From IMG/VR virus record IMGVR_UViG_3300037153_000881, positions 1-64,000 of that record: a DNA stretch of 64,000 bases, one strand, 5' to 3'. Shown piece by piece: positions 43,740-50,774 of this stretch. Both the position numbers and the translations under genes were made by a program. Position 1 is the stretch's first letter. The number at the start of each line of letters is the position of its first letter. The notes under the pieces were generated by a model. It was not told the origin of the DNA. It did no database searches and worked only from the letters and a program-made list of their open reading frames with translations. Source of the DNA: a virus.

Positions 43740-44284
43740 CCAGCCCCGTCCTGTTCAACCCGCACAACTTCGCGATTCCGGTCGACATTCCACTGCCGGA
43801 ACCGATCACGCCGGTGGCCGGCTGGTACGACTACTTCGATCGCCACCGCGACCTGTACATGGCCCCCCAGGTGTACGACTGGACCTGCTCCGTGGCGTCC
43901 ACGACGTGGGTTCTCCAAGCCTCAGGGCTCGACGTCAACGCGGCACGCGAGTCGGTGGCCTACGCGATCGGTTATCCGCAGTGCGTCAATCCGCAGTACG
44001 GGTTAATGGACACCAACTGCGTCGAGCGGGTGTTCCGCAGCTACGGCGTGGAGTGCCGCACGCTGTGGCCGAACTTCGACCAGATGTACGAGTTGGCCGA
44101 ACGCACCACGGGCCTGCTTAATTCCACGCGCTGGTACCACTTCGTGGGCATCCGCGGCGTCTCTGGCAGCTCGATCTGGGTGGCGAATTCGGCCGTCGGC
44201 TACAAGGGCATCGGCGAGCTGGTCAGCCGCGGACAGTGGGATGCCTGGGCGAACTCATGGAAATGCGTTGTGCTGGAGCCATGA
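43736..44284 (+). CDS. C39/papain-like peptidase, putative second lysin
   Basis: A 182-residue protein starting MTSPVLFNPHNFAIPVDIPL in an ATGA overlap. YDWTCSVASTTWVLQASG carries a candidate nucleophile Cys at the helix start; RWYHFVGIRGVS holds a candidate His and SSIWVANSAVGYKG the Asn/Asp, the order of papain-fold (C39-like) peptidases. Paired with the endolysin, it likely cuts peptide cross-links. Its end (SWKCVVLEP) is duplicated in the next gene. Confidence 0.7.
   Translation: MTSPVLFNPHNFAIPVDIPLPEPITPVAGWYDYFDRHRDLYMAPQVYDWTCSVASTTWVLQASGLDVNAARESVAYAIGYPQCVNPQYGLMDTNCVERVFRSYGVECRTLWPNFDQMYELAERTTGLLNSTRWYHFVGIRGVSGSSIWVANSAVGYKGIGELVSRGQWDAWANSWKCVVLEP
44254..44284 (+). repeat. 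31-bp direct repeat, copy 1 (end of peptidase gene)
   Basis: Runs from CTCATGGAAAT to the stop codon of the peptidase gene. Matches copy 2 (44463-44493) at 29 of 31 positions, spaced 209 bp apart. Confidence 0.85.
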
Positions 44285-44493
44285 GCGCGGCGAAAGAACA
44301 GGTCGCGTTCGGTGAGGCAATCGTTGCCGATCTGGTGCGACTGTTTCCTGACTATCCGCCGAATTGCTTCACATCCAACGCTGCGAACGCCCGTCTTGGG
44401 GGTCTTTTGACGATCACCATGCCGGACGCTGTTGCGCGAAGACTGATCGACGAAGCCCTGCGCTCGTGGAAATCCGTTGTGCTGGAGCCATGA
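44281..44493 (+). CDS. Small protein ending in duplicated peptidase tail (70 aa)
   Basis: MSAAKEQVAFGEAIVADLVR, ATGA-coupled to the peptidase gene, and ending SWKSVVLEP like it. The body (NCFTSNAANARLGGLLTITM) is not homologous to the peptidase. It seems to have been created by, or inserted with, a 31-bp duplication. Function unknown. Confidence 0.55.
   Translation: MSAAKEQVAFGEAIVADLVRLFPDYPPNCFTSNAANARLGGLLTITMPDAVARRLIDEALRSWKSVVLEP
44463..44493 (+). repeat. 31-bp direct repeat, copy 2
   Basis: Runs from CTCGTGGAAAT to the stop codon of the 70-residue gene; differs from copy 1 at two bases (A to G, G to C). Confidence 0.85.
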
Positions 44494-44515
44494 ATCGCTT
44501 CGTAGCGCCCTGATC

Positions 44516-44575
44516 ATGAGCATTGCGCAACCACGACGAGTGGTGATCCTGGTCGGCGCCGGCCTGGTCGTGTGA
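44516..44575 (+). CDS. Possible 19-residue hydrophobic peptide
   Basis: ATG at 44516 opens MSIAQPRRVVILVGAGLVV and stop, the size of a single membrane segment with basic N-side. It follows a 7-codon frame (MNRFVAP) coupled to the previous gene. No ribosome binding site of note, so this is tentative. Confidence 0.25.
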   Translation: MSIAQPRRVVILVGAGLVV

Positions 44576-44584
44576 GCTCCGTCT

Positions 44585-44830
44585 GTGGCTGAGTCGCCTC
44601 CTGAAAGCGAGTGGCACGAGGATGCGCGCGTGACGGCCACGCGGCTGGTGTGTCAGATGATCGTGACGCTGACCGTCCTGGTCGCTTCCGTCCTGCTGGT
44701 GCTGACGCATCCCGAGTACGCGGCGGGCGTCGCGCTGGTGTGCGGCGTGGTGCTGGGCAGTTGGTTCACCATGCCGCGTGACCTGCGCGGGGGGCGCGGC
44801 CGCCGCCGTCGCCAGGATTCCGAGGACTAG
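44585..44830 (+). CDS. Holin-like two-helix membrane protein
   Basis: An 81-residue protein from a GTG start. Two hydrophobic segments at about residues 21-41 (LVCQMIVTLTVLVASVLLVL) and 45-64 (YAAGVALVCGVVLGSW), then a basic tail (RGGRGRRRRQ). The two-helix, charged C-terminus layout is that of a class II holin, which would release the endolysin. No gene-family signature identified. Confidence 0.65.
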   Translation: MAESPPESEWHEDARVTATRLVCQMIVTLTVLVASVLLVLTHPEYAAGVALVCGVVLGSWFTMPRDLRGGRGRRRRQDSED

Positions 44831-45556
44831 ATGCTGGCCCTGGCGGTGGGCCTGGCCATGCTGCTGCACGCCCAGTGCGTCAATCCGCTCGGCACCATCG
44901 AGGTGTGTTCGACGCCGACCGAAACGCCCATGCCTGAGCCGACCGAGACGCCAACCCTGGAACCGACGCCGACGCCAGAGCCAACCGAGACGCCGACGGT
45001 TGCGCCGACCCCCACGCTCGAGCCGACCCAGACACCGGTCCCGCCGCCGGTGGTAGTTGTGGTGACCGAGACGCCCACGCCGCGGGAGCTCCCTACGCCC
45101 AGGCCCACCCCGGACGTACCGACGCCCCCTACGCCCAGGCCCACCCCGGACGTACCGACGCCGCAGCCGCGATTCCGCCCGACGCTTCCGCCCGGCCCCG
45201 AACGAGCGAGGTCGGCTGCGTGCCTGGCGGCGCCTCCACCCGTGCCTGACCTGTCGGGAGTTCGGGACGTGAGCTGGACGAACGAGCAGCGCTGTGGCGG
45301 CACGCCCGAGGCACTGGCTACCCAGCACGAGCTACCTGCTCTCCGCACGCCAGCGTCCGCGCCAGATCGCGGCGGCAACGGTGCGCTGGTGGTGGTGGTG
45401 ATCCTGCCCGCACGCGAGCCGACCGAGACGGCAACCCCTGAGCGCGTGTTGATCAATCCGCCCGCTTCAACGGATGAAGCGCCGCCCGAGTGGCCAGAGG
45501 TGCCAGTTCAGTTACCTGAAGAGACTGGTGCTGTTGATCGCCAACCAGCCAGGTGA
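44831..45556 (+). CDS. Secreted Pro/Thr-rich protein
   Basis: A 241-residue protein. The first 15 residues (MLALAVGLAMLLHAQC) form a short signal peptide or lipoprotein-like leader; the Cys at 16 is not in a canonical lipobox. Residues about 27-120 are PTETPT/PTP repeats, with two tandem copies of PTPRPTPDVPTP encoded by a perfect 36-bp DNA repeat (45091-45162). The remainder contains two Cys. Possibly a cell-wall or spanin-like protein acting in lysis; Pro-rich repeats also occur in surface proteins. Confidence 0.6.
   Translation: MLALAVGLAMLLHAQCVNPLGTIEVCSTPTETPMPEPTETPTLEPTPTPEPTETPTVAPTPTLEPTQTPVPPPVVVVVTETPTPRELPTPRPTPDVPTPPTPRPTPDVPTPQPRFRPTLPPGPERARSAACLAAPPPVPDLSGVRDVSWTNEQRCGGTPEALATQHELPALRTPASAPDRGGNGALVVVVILPAREPTETATPERVLINPPASTDEAPPEWPEVPVQLPEETGAVDRQPAR
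45091..45162 (+). repeat. 36-bp tandem repeat (two copies)
   Basis: Two copies of a 36-bp unit start at 45091 and 45127 and encode PTPRPTPDVPTP. They are identical over nearly all of the unit. Confidence 0.8.
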
Positions 45557-45710
45557 CCACCACATCCTGTTGTGCGAGGAGTGGCTGAAAGAGCACTCGC
45601 CGCCGGCCCGCCACCCACGCGGCCTGGCAAGGTCAACCAGCCGGCCCATGTGGTGCGGCCGCGTATGGACCCGTGCTAGCGTCGGGCCGAGTTTGGGATT
45701 GACGACATGA
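45528..45710 (+). CDS. Possible small basic protein (60 aa)
   Basis: Starts at a GTG (45528) inside the end of the preceding gene, in another frame: MLLIANQPGDHHILLCEEWL. Its TGA overlaps the ParB-like start as ATGA, which supports translation; ribosome binding site is weak. Composition is Arg/Trp/His-rich. Real but unproven. Confidence 0.4.
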   Translation: MLLIANQPGDHHILLCEEWLKEHSPPARHPRGLARSTSRPMWCGRVWTRASVGPSLGLTT

Positions 45711-46288
45711 CCCAGGCGACGAATGACCTGACCGAGCTGGTCAGCCAGGCACAGTTGGTTCCGCTTTCGAGCCTGCGCCCAGCCGTTTGGAATCCTAGGG
45801 TCATTCGATCCGAGCGCATGAAGAACCTGATGCGCTCGATCGAGCGCGACCCGGACATGCTGCGGCTGCGGCCGGTGCTGGCCAGGCTGAACGGCGAGAT
45901 CTACGCCGGCAACCAGCGTTACCTGGCCTGCCAGCAGCTCGGCCGCGAGACGATCTGGGCGCATCTCGAGGACGTCTCCGAACAGGTCGCCAAGGAGCGC
46001 GCGCTGCGCGACAACAACGAGTGGGGCGCCTGGGACGACGACAAGCTGCGCGACATGGTCGCCGATCTCAAACAGCTGGGCTCCGACGTCGCGCTGCTCG
46101 GTTTTGACGACAAGGAGCTGCAGGCGCTGATGGGCGGCCGCGGCATGCCGGCGCCGGGCGACGCGGACACCGACGCGACGGAGCATCTGTTCGGGGTGGT
46201 GGTCACCTGCAGCGACGAAGCGCAACAGGTCGAGCTGCTCGAGCGGCTGACCGAAGAGGGCTACGACGTGCGCGCGCTGGTCTCTTGA
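45707..46288 (+). CDS. ParB-like nuclease-domain protein
   Basis: A 193-residue protein. VPLSSLRPAVWNPRVIRSER (residues about 18-37) followed by RPVLARLNGEIYAGNQRYLA matches the ParB/sulfiredoxin-type fold, with the GNQRY segment corresponding to the GxxR/H box that binds nucleotide. The C-terminal half is helical and acidic. Phages often carry such proteins beside DNA-modification or methylase genes. It opens the accessory cassette. Confidence 0.8.
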   Translation: MTQATNDLTELVSQAQLVPLSSLRPAVWNPRVIRSERMKNLMRSIERDPDMLRLRPVLARLNGEIYAGNQRYLACQQLGRETIWAHLEDVSEQVAKERALRDNNEWGAWDDDKLRDMVADLKQLGSDVALLGFDDKELQALMGGRGMPAPGDADTDATEHLFGVVVTCSDEAQQVELLERLTEEGYDVRALVS

Positions 46289-46304
46289 TGACGCGAGTAT
46301 TGGG

Positions 46305-46502
46305 GTGTGTGATTTCTGCGGCGACCCAGGCGACCACAACAAGCCGTACGAGGTTGGCCGCGAGGACCTGGTGGTGCTGCGACTGGTGCCCGCCGAGTTG
46401 CACGCGTTGACGCGGCTGCGCACGCACGTGCGCGACGTGCAGCTGCGCGGCTACGACCAGGGCCCCGCCGCGGGCGACGTCCAGGCGGATGCGGAGTCAT
46501 GA
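46305..46502 (+). CDS. Small CxxC protein (65 aa)
   Basis: Starts at GTG 46305: MCDFCGDPGDHNKPYEVGRE. A single CDFC knuckle at the start; the rest is helical and basic. Ends in an ATGA overlap with the ABC/GNAT gene, so likely translated together. Role unknown. Confidence 0.5.
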   Translation: MCDFCGDPGDHNKPYEVGREDLVVLRLVPAELHALTRLRTHVRDVQLRGYDQGPAAGDVQADAES

Positions 46503-47749
46503 CCACGACAGCTGGGCCTCTGGTGGCGCACGTCAGGAACGAGGTGGCCGTCAAAAAGTCCGTACGCACGATGCAGGTTTCGTCAATGTTCGACATCCCG
46601 CCGCACGAGCGCAGCACGAGCGAGTGGACCGTGTCTCTGCCCCTGCACGAGCGGGACTGGGGCGTGGGCCTGATCGTCGGGCCATCAGGGGCAGGCAAGA
46701 CGAGCGTGGCCCGCGCCCTCTTCCCCGAGCAACTCGTCGCCGAGTTCGCGTGGCCCGCGGAGCGCAGCATCCTGGACGCGTTCCCGGAGGGCATGTCGAT
46801 CAAGGACATCACCGGCTCGCTGACCGCCGTCGGCTTCGGCTCGCCGCCGGCCTGGTTCCGTCCGTACGCCAGCCTGAGCACCGGCGAGCAGTTCCGCGTG
46901 ACGATCGCCCGTGCGCTGGCCGAAAGCCCGGACCGGGTGGTCATCGACGAGTTCACCAGCACCGTCGATCGGCAGGTGGCGCAGGTCGCCTCACACGCGA
47001 TCCAGAAGGCGGTCCGCCGCGCGAAGCGGCAGCTGGTAGCGGTGACGTGCCACTACGACGTCGTCGACTGGCTGCAGCCCGACTGGATCTACCAGCCGCA
47101 CACGGGCGAGTTTGCCTGGAGGTTTCTTCAACGACACCCGCCCCTGGAGCTCCGTCTCCATTCGGTCCATCACTCCGTCTGGCCGGTGTTTGCACGTCAT
47201 CACTATCTGAGTTCAGAACTGAACAAGTCCGCGGTGTGCTTCGGCGGCTGGATCGGCGACGAGCTGGTGGGTTTCACGTCGTACCTGCATCTGCCGCACT
47301 ACCGCGTCAAGAACGTGAAGCTCGGCCACCGGCTGGTGGTGCTGCCCGACTACCAGGGGCTGGGCATCGGCGGGCGCATGGACGACTGGCTCGGCCAGAA
47401 GCTGTACGAGGAGGGGTACCGCTACCACAACGTGGTCTCGCACCCGGCGATGATCGCGTACTACTCGGCCTCGCCCCGCTGGCGGCTGTTTCGAGGGGCC
47501 GGAGCCAAGTCGTACCCGCTGCACAGCTACGGCTCACTCGAAAAGAACCCGACGCTGGTGCGGCGCCACGCGCACCCGCGCAACCTGCAAACCATGGCCT
47601 TCGAGTACGTGCCGCCCATTCAAGAGGGGGGGGTAGCTGTATGCCGTTCGGCGCCGACTGCGAATTTGCGGACTTCGCCGCCTGTGTCAGGCACTTCTCG
47701 AGCGGCAAGAACAAGAAGTCCAACCCGCGCGCGTACTGCGCCCAGTTAA
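46499..47749 (+). CDS. ABC-type ATPase fused to GNAT acetyltransferase
   Basis: A 416-residue fusion. N-terminal ABC-type ATPase: Walker A GPSGAGKT (61-68), signature LSTGEQ (126-131), Walker B RVVIDE (146-151), candidate switch His185. C-terminal GNAT: HHYLSSELNKSAVCFGGWIG and VLPDYQGLGIGGRM (281-294), the QxxGxG acyl-CoA loop. An 8-G run at 47626-47633 precedes a TAG; with 7 G the protein would stop at residue 378, and the last 38 residues look like a frame artefact. ABC-GNAT fusions occur in phages and have been proposed to act on DNA bases or nucleotides; that role is inference here. Confidence 0.85.
   Translation: MTTTAGPLVAHVRNEVAVKKSVRTMQVSSMFDIPPHERSTSEWTVSLPLHERDWGVGLIVGPSGAGKTSVARALFPEQLVAEFAWPAERSILDAFPEGMSIKDITGSLTAVGFGSPPAWFRPYASLSTGEQFRVTIARALAESPDRVVIDEFTSTVDRQVAQVASHAIQKAVRRAKRQLVAVTCHYDVVDWLQPDWIYQPHTGEFAWRFLQRHPPLELRLHSVHHSVWPVFARHHYLSSELNKSAVCFGGWIGDELVGFTSYLHLPHYRVKNVKLGHRLVVLPDYQGLGIGGRMDDWLGQKLYEEGYRYHNVVSHPAMIAYYSASPRWRLFRGAGAKSYPLHSYGSLEKNPTLVRRHAHPRNLQTMAFEYVPPIQEGGVAVCRSAPTANLRTSPPVSGTSRAARTRSPTRARTAPS
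47626..47633 (+). other. G8 homopolymer that sets the ABC/GNAT C-terminus
   Basis: Eight consecutive G at the 3' end of the gene. Losing one G brings TAG (47634-47636) into frame and gives a 378-residue protein ending 4 bases before the next gene's start. Such a tract is prone to slippage in replication, transcription or sequencing. Confidence 0.7.
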
Positions 47750-47865
47750 TGAAGGCGACCGAGGAGCACTGCGCGAAGCAGCGCGCGGCCCAGCACGTGC
47801 CCGCCGAGCCGCCGCCGGCCGAAGCGCCCGCGGAGTGGCCCATGCCACCGCGCGTGGGCCCATGA
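47641..47865 (+). CDS. Small Cys-containing protein (74 aa)
   Basis: MPFGADCEFADFAACVRHFS then AYCAQLMKATEEHCAKQ. Proteins of the form CEFxDFxxCVxH...C occur widely in phages, sometimes as fusions; function unknown. The ATG lies directly after the natural end expected for the ABC/GNAT gene. Pro-rich end, ATGA overlap with the PanD-like gene. Confidence 0.65.
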   Translation: MPFGADCEFADFAACVRHFSSGKNKKSNPRAYCAQLMKATEEHCAKQRAAQHVPAEPPPAEAPAEWPMPPRVGP

Positions 47866-48224
47866 AGAACTGGGTTGCCGCCAAGATCCACGGCATCGTG
47901 GTGACCGACCGGCACTTCAACTACCACGGCTCGGTCACCATCGCCGAACGACTGCTGGAAGCCGCGGGCATCGAGCCGTACGAGCAGGTCCACGTGGTGA
48001 ATCTCGAGAGCGGCGCGCGCTGGGTGACGTACGCGCTGCCAGGCCCGGAGTCCGTGTTCGAAACCAACGGCGGCGGGGCGCACCTGGCCAAGCCTGGCGA
48101 TCGGTGCGTGGTCATGACGTACGCCATGACCGAGCGCTTCGAGGGCGCGCGGGTACTGATGATGCGACTCGAGGGCGAGGCGCTGCTGCCGAACGTCGAC
48201 TTCGATCTGCTGCGCTATCCGTGA
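47862..48224 (+). CDS. panD: Aspartate 1-decarboxylase (PanD) homologue
   Basis: A 120-residue protein, near the usual PanD length. Motifs that match PanD: AKIHGI (Lys8, His10), NYHGSVTIA (Tyr21 with the Gly23-Ser24 self-cleavage pair that forms the pyruvoyl group), GARWVTYALPG (Arg53, Thr56, Tyr57), TNGGGAHL (Asn69, His74) and PGDRCVVMTYA. So the catalytic set appears intact. PanD turns L-aspartate into beta-alanine for pantothenate and coenzyme A. Whether this phage version uses aspartate, and its processing, are unknown. ATGA and GTGA overlaps tie it to both neighbours. Confidence 0.88.
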   Translation: MKNWVAAKIHGIVVTDRHFNYHGSVTIAERLLEAAGIEPYEQVHVVNLESGARWVTYALPGPESVFETNGGGAHLAKPGDRCVVMTYAMTERFEGARVLMMRLEGEALLPNVDFDLLRYP

Positions 48225-48310
48225 GCGACGAGCAGCTGCGCCTGGTGATGTTCGCCGCACTGGTTGTCACGTTCCTGGTCATCCTGGTCATGCGCGGGAG
48301 CAACTGGTGA
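48221..48310 (+). CDS. Single-helix membrane peptide (29 aa)
   Basis: Starts at GTG 48221: MSDEQLRLVMFAALVVTFLV, then ILVMRGSNW. GTGA overlaps at both ends, with PanD and CoA-transferase genes, make it very probably translated. Typical one-helix peptide that could anchor or regulate one of the cassette proteins. Confidence 0.6.
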   Translation: MSDEQLRLVMFAALVVTFLVILVMRGSNW

Positions 48311-49023
48311 GGGCAATGCGCGTTCTGGAACTAGGGAACTATGTTTCTGTCGCCTACGCGGGCATGCTGCTCGCCGAGCAGGGGTTCGAGGTGACCAAGT
48401 GGGTGGCGCCCGAGCCGGCGCGCGATCCGATCCTCGGTCTGGACCACGGCGACGAGCTGTGGGCGTGGATCAACGCGGGCAAAACGCTGGTCGCGCGCCG
48501 GGCCCACGAGCTCGCGCAGCTGCCGCTGGGCGACGTCGGGATCGTGCTGGATAACGTTCGACCGGCCACGCTGGCCAGCTGGGGCATCGAGCCGGCCACG
48601 CTGGCGCAACGCTGGGCGGTGGTGTGGGTCAGCCTGCGCAGCGAGGTCGGCGAGCGCAGCTTCGACGTCGTCGCCCAGGCGCGCAGCTGGATGGAGTACG
48701 GACCCTGGCTGCCGATCTACCTGGGCGACACCACCGCCGGGCTGATGATGGCCTTCAAGGCGCTGGCCAAACTCGCCCGCCACGAGCCCGGCCACTACGT
48801 CCTCGGCCAGGCCAGCTGCTTACAGAAACTTGTCGAGGGCGAGCTGGTGGTCGATGCGCCGCTGCGCGAGCAGAACACGCGCTGGGACCTCGACGAATAC
48901 TGGGCCGGGCCCGACGGCGCCCACGTCTGCTACCGCGGCGAGCTGCTGCGCGAGCCGATTCGCGATCGCGCCTGGAAGCTCGAGCACCTGTACCACGACG
49001 GGGCCGGACGGATCCGCCTCTAA
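48307..49023 (+). CDS. Shortened CaiB/BaiF (family III) CoA-transferase-like protein
   Basis: A 238-residue protein, versus about 400 in the family. RVLELGNYVSVAYAGMLLAE opens like family III members; DNVRPATLASWGI, VVWVSLRSEVG, RSFDVVAQARS and IYLGDTTAGLMMAFKALAKL follow in family order. Asp141 in LGDTTAG corresponds to the nucleophilic Asp of formyl-CoA transferase. The C-terminal region is shorter, so whether it can dimerise as an interlocked ring is open. GTG start with GGGAG 6 bases upstream and GTGA overlap. It ends back-to-back with the PAS gene. Confidence 0.75.
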   Translation: MRAMRVLELGNYVSVAYAGMLLAEQGFEVTKWVAPEPARDPILGLDHGDELWAWINAGKTLVARRAHELAQLPLGDVGIVLDNVRPATLASWGIEPATLAQRWAVVWVSLRSEVGERSFDVVAQARSWMEYGPWLPIYLGDTTAGLMMAFKALAKLARHEPGHYVLGQASCLQKLVEGELVVDAPLREQNTRWDLDEYWAGPDGAHVCYRGELLREPIRDRAWKLEHLYHDGAGRIRL

Positions 49024-50006
49024 CCGCTGCCGAAGAGGTTTGAGATCGCTTTCGCGCAGAAGTGGACGATGCCGTCCAGTTGGCCGTCGGAGAGATAGTC
49101 GAGCATGGCGTAGCTGAAGAAGCCCAGCAGCAGGACCGTCGCATACCTGGCCGCCGTCCGGACGCTCATCGCGTCCCCAAGTACCGTGCGCGTGGCGCGG
49201 ACCGTGAAGCACCCGCCCAGATCGGGCGACCACTGCAGCCGGCTGCGCAATTCCAGCCGCTCCTCGTCCTTCGCGATCCAGTGTTCGTTAAACTCAAGGA
49301 TCTCGCTGCTGCGTTCCATGGCCACCCGCGTGCACTGCGCGACCTCGTCCGGGCGCGCCTGGCTGCTCGGCGGTTCGCCAGGGTGGAGCATCGTCTCGTA
49401 GTAAGAGCCCACCAGCTCCGTGCGGGTGTACTTGAGCGCGGTGCAGGCCGCGTCATTGGCGGCGAGGATCAACCCGCCGCCGCCGCCGGTGCCGGTCTTG
49501 ATGACGATCACCAGCATCTCGTCGGCACTCGCGATGAGCGGGGCATCGCGCGGAGTCAAGCGGAAGCGCAGGCGGCCAGGGCTGTCGCGCACCACGTCCA
49601 CGCGCGCCTGCTGTTGCGAACCATCGCCGCGGAACAGGTTCGTCTCCCAGGAAGCGTCGTCGCGGAGTCCCCGCTCCAGCGGGCCCAGCAGGTGACGCTC
49701 GAGGGGACCGGTGTCGGGCGCCGGCCCGATCCGGTGGGCCAGGGCCAGGGCCAGCGTGCGGTTGACCAGCTGCGTGTCGTCGGCGTAGCCGAAGGTTTGC
49801 AGGAAGTTGTCGAAGACCTCGACGATGATGCGCTGCGGCCCTTCGGTGATGAGTTCGCCGAAGCGCTTGCCAGGATCGAGCAACAGGTCGAGCTGCTCGC
49901 GGGTCTCGTCAATCAGTTTCAGGCACGCTTGGAGCTCACCGTCGGTGAATCCGTCGCGCGCGGAGTCCTCTCCGCGCTGGGATTGTGGCGTAGGTGTCAC
50001 TGTCAC
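49020..50006 (-). CDS. Membrane-anchored PAS-domain protein
   Basis: A 328-residue protein. LILAANDAACTALKYTRTEL, then SYYETMLHPGE, matches the helix-strand core of PAS sensor domains (residues about 175-210). A hydrophobic segment near residues 285-305 (TAARYATVLLLGFFSYAML) could anchor it. The N-terminal 160 residues are helical. Stop codons of this and the CoA-transferase overlap by bases 49021-49022. PAS proteins sense light, redox or ligands; which is not visible. Confidence 0.6.
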   Translation of the reverse strand: MTVTPTPQSQRGEDSARDGFTDGELQACLKLIDETREQLDLLLDPGKRFGELITEGPQRIIVEVFDNFLQTFGYADDTQLVNRTLALALAHRIGPAPDTGPLERHLLGPLERGLRDDASWETNLFRGDGSQQQARVDVVRDSPGRLRFRLTPRDAPLIASADEMLVIVIKTGTGGGGGLILAANDAACTALKYTRTELVGSYYETMLHPGEPPSSQARPDEVAQCTRVAMERSSEILEFNEHWIAKDEERLELRSRLQWSPDLGGCFTVRATRTVLGDAMSVRTAARYATVLLLGFFSYAMLDYLSDGQLDGIVHFCAKAISNLFGSG

Positions 50007-50041
50007 CTGAGTGCATGCAGCCTCCCCTCAAGTGCGGAGTA

Positions 50042-50112
50042 CCAACTCACACGGTACATGCCTCCAGAGTTGGCAATTCCCTAACCCCTGCTCAGACCAT
50101 ACCATCGGGGTT
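50042..50112. promoter_or_regulatory. Two dyads with identical 18-base gaps upstream of the XRE gene
   Basis: CCAACTC (50042-50048) with GAGTTGG (50067-50073) and AACCCC (50083-50088) with GGGGTT (50107-50112) both have 18-base spacers. GTTGGCA occurs at two adjacent sites. They lie in the divergent region between the PAS gene and the XRE gene and may be operators. Confidence 0.45.
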
Positions 50113-50231
50113 GGCACGCAATCACGCGATACTGGCAGGAGGTGGTGACGCACTCGTGAGACACTCAGCCGCAGAACGCTTGCGCAGTCGGATGCCAGGC
50201 CACGGCACTGGGACGCTAGGCTGATGAGTGC

Positions 50232-50669
50232 GTGGACGCCGGCGGCGGCAGGACCGACCTCTATGGGCTCCTTCGCCGTGAACTCACCGAACGCGGCTGG
50301 ACGCGCCGGCGCTTCGCCCGCGAGCTGGGGCTGCGCGAGTCGACCGTCGGCCGCTGGTTGTCGACCAATCCGCACGCGCGGGTGGTGCCCCGTCCGGCCA
50401 CGATCGCGCGCATCGCGCGCGTGCTGGATTTCACGCCCGCGGAGCTGCTGAGCGCAGCCGGCTACCTGGACCCACCAGCAACGTTGGCCTTCCAACCCGA
50501 AGAGCCCCTGGCCGACGAATTCCGCGCTCGGGCGCGGCGCTTCCGCAGGGTGCTGCGCATGGTTCCAAGCCACCAGCAGGGACTGGCGCTCCAGATCATC
50601 GACGTCATGCTGGACGCGCTGCAGGCGTTCGTGAACCGGCTTGACGACGAGGAGGACGACGCCGAGTAG
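50232..50669 (+). CDS. XRE-family regulator 2
   Basis: A 145-residue protein with an HTH of RRELTERGWTRRRFARELGL then STVGRWLSTNPHARVVPRPA. C-terminal acidic tail (NRLDDEEDDAE). GTG start at 50232; no clear ribosome binding site, so translation may be leaderless. It precedes the terminase genes and probably acts on the divergent 50007-50231 region. Confidence 0.8.
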   Translation: MDAGGGRTDLYGLLRRELTERGWTRRRFARELGLRESTVGRWLSTNPHARVVPRPATIARIARVLDFTPAELLSAAGYLDPPATLAFQPEEPLADEFRARARRFRRVLRMVPSHQQGLALQIIDVMLDALQAFVNRLDDEEDDAE

Positions 50670-50774
50670 CGCAGGCACGCGTCACCGCGGACGCACACGT
50701 GCATTTTTCAGATGTGCCCGCGCCGGCCCCGCGCGTGCGGCCATCAACTGCCTCACGGCACACTCGGCCAGAGC

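Noticed and set aside
44831-44900. Lipobox for the Pro/Thr-rich protein
   Set aside because: The residues before Cys16 are HAQ, not a canonical [LVI][AST][GA] lipobox, so a lipoprotein call is not justified.
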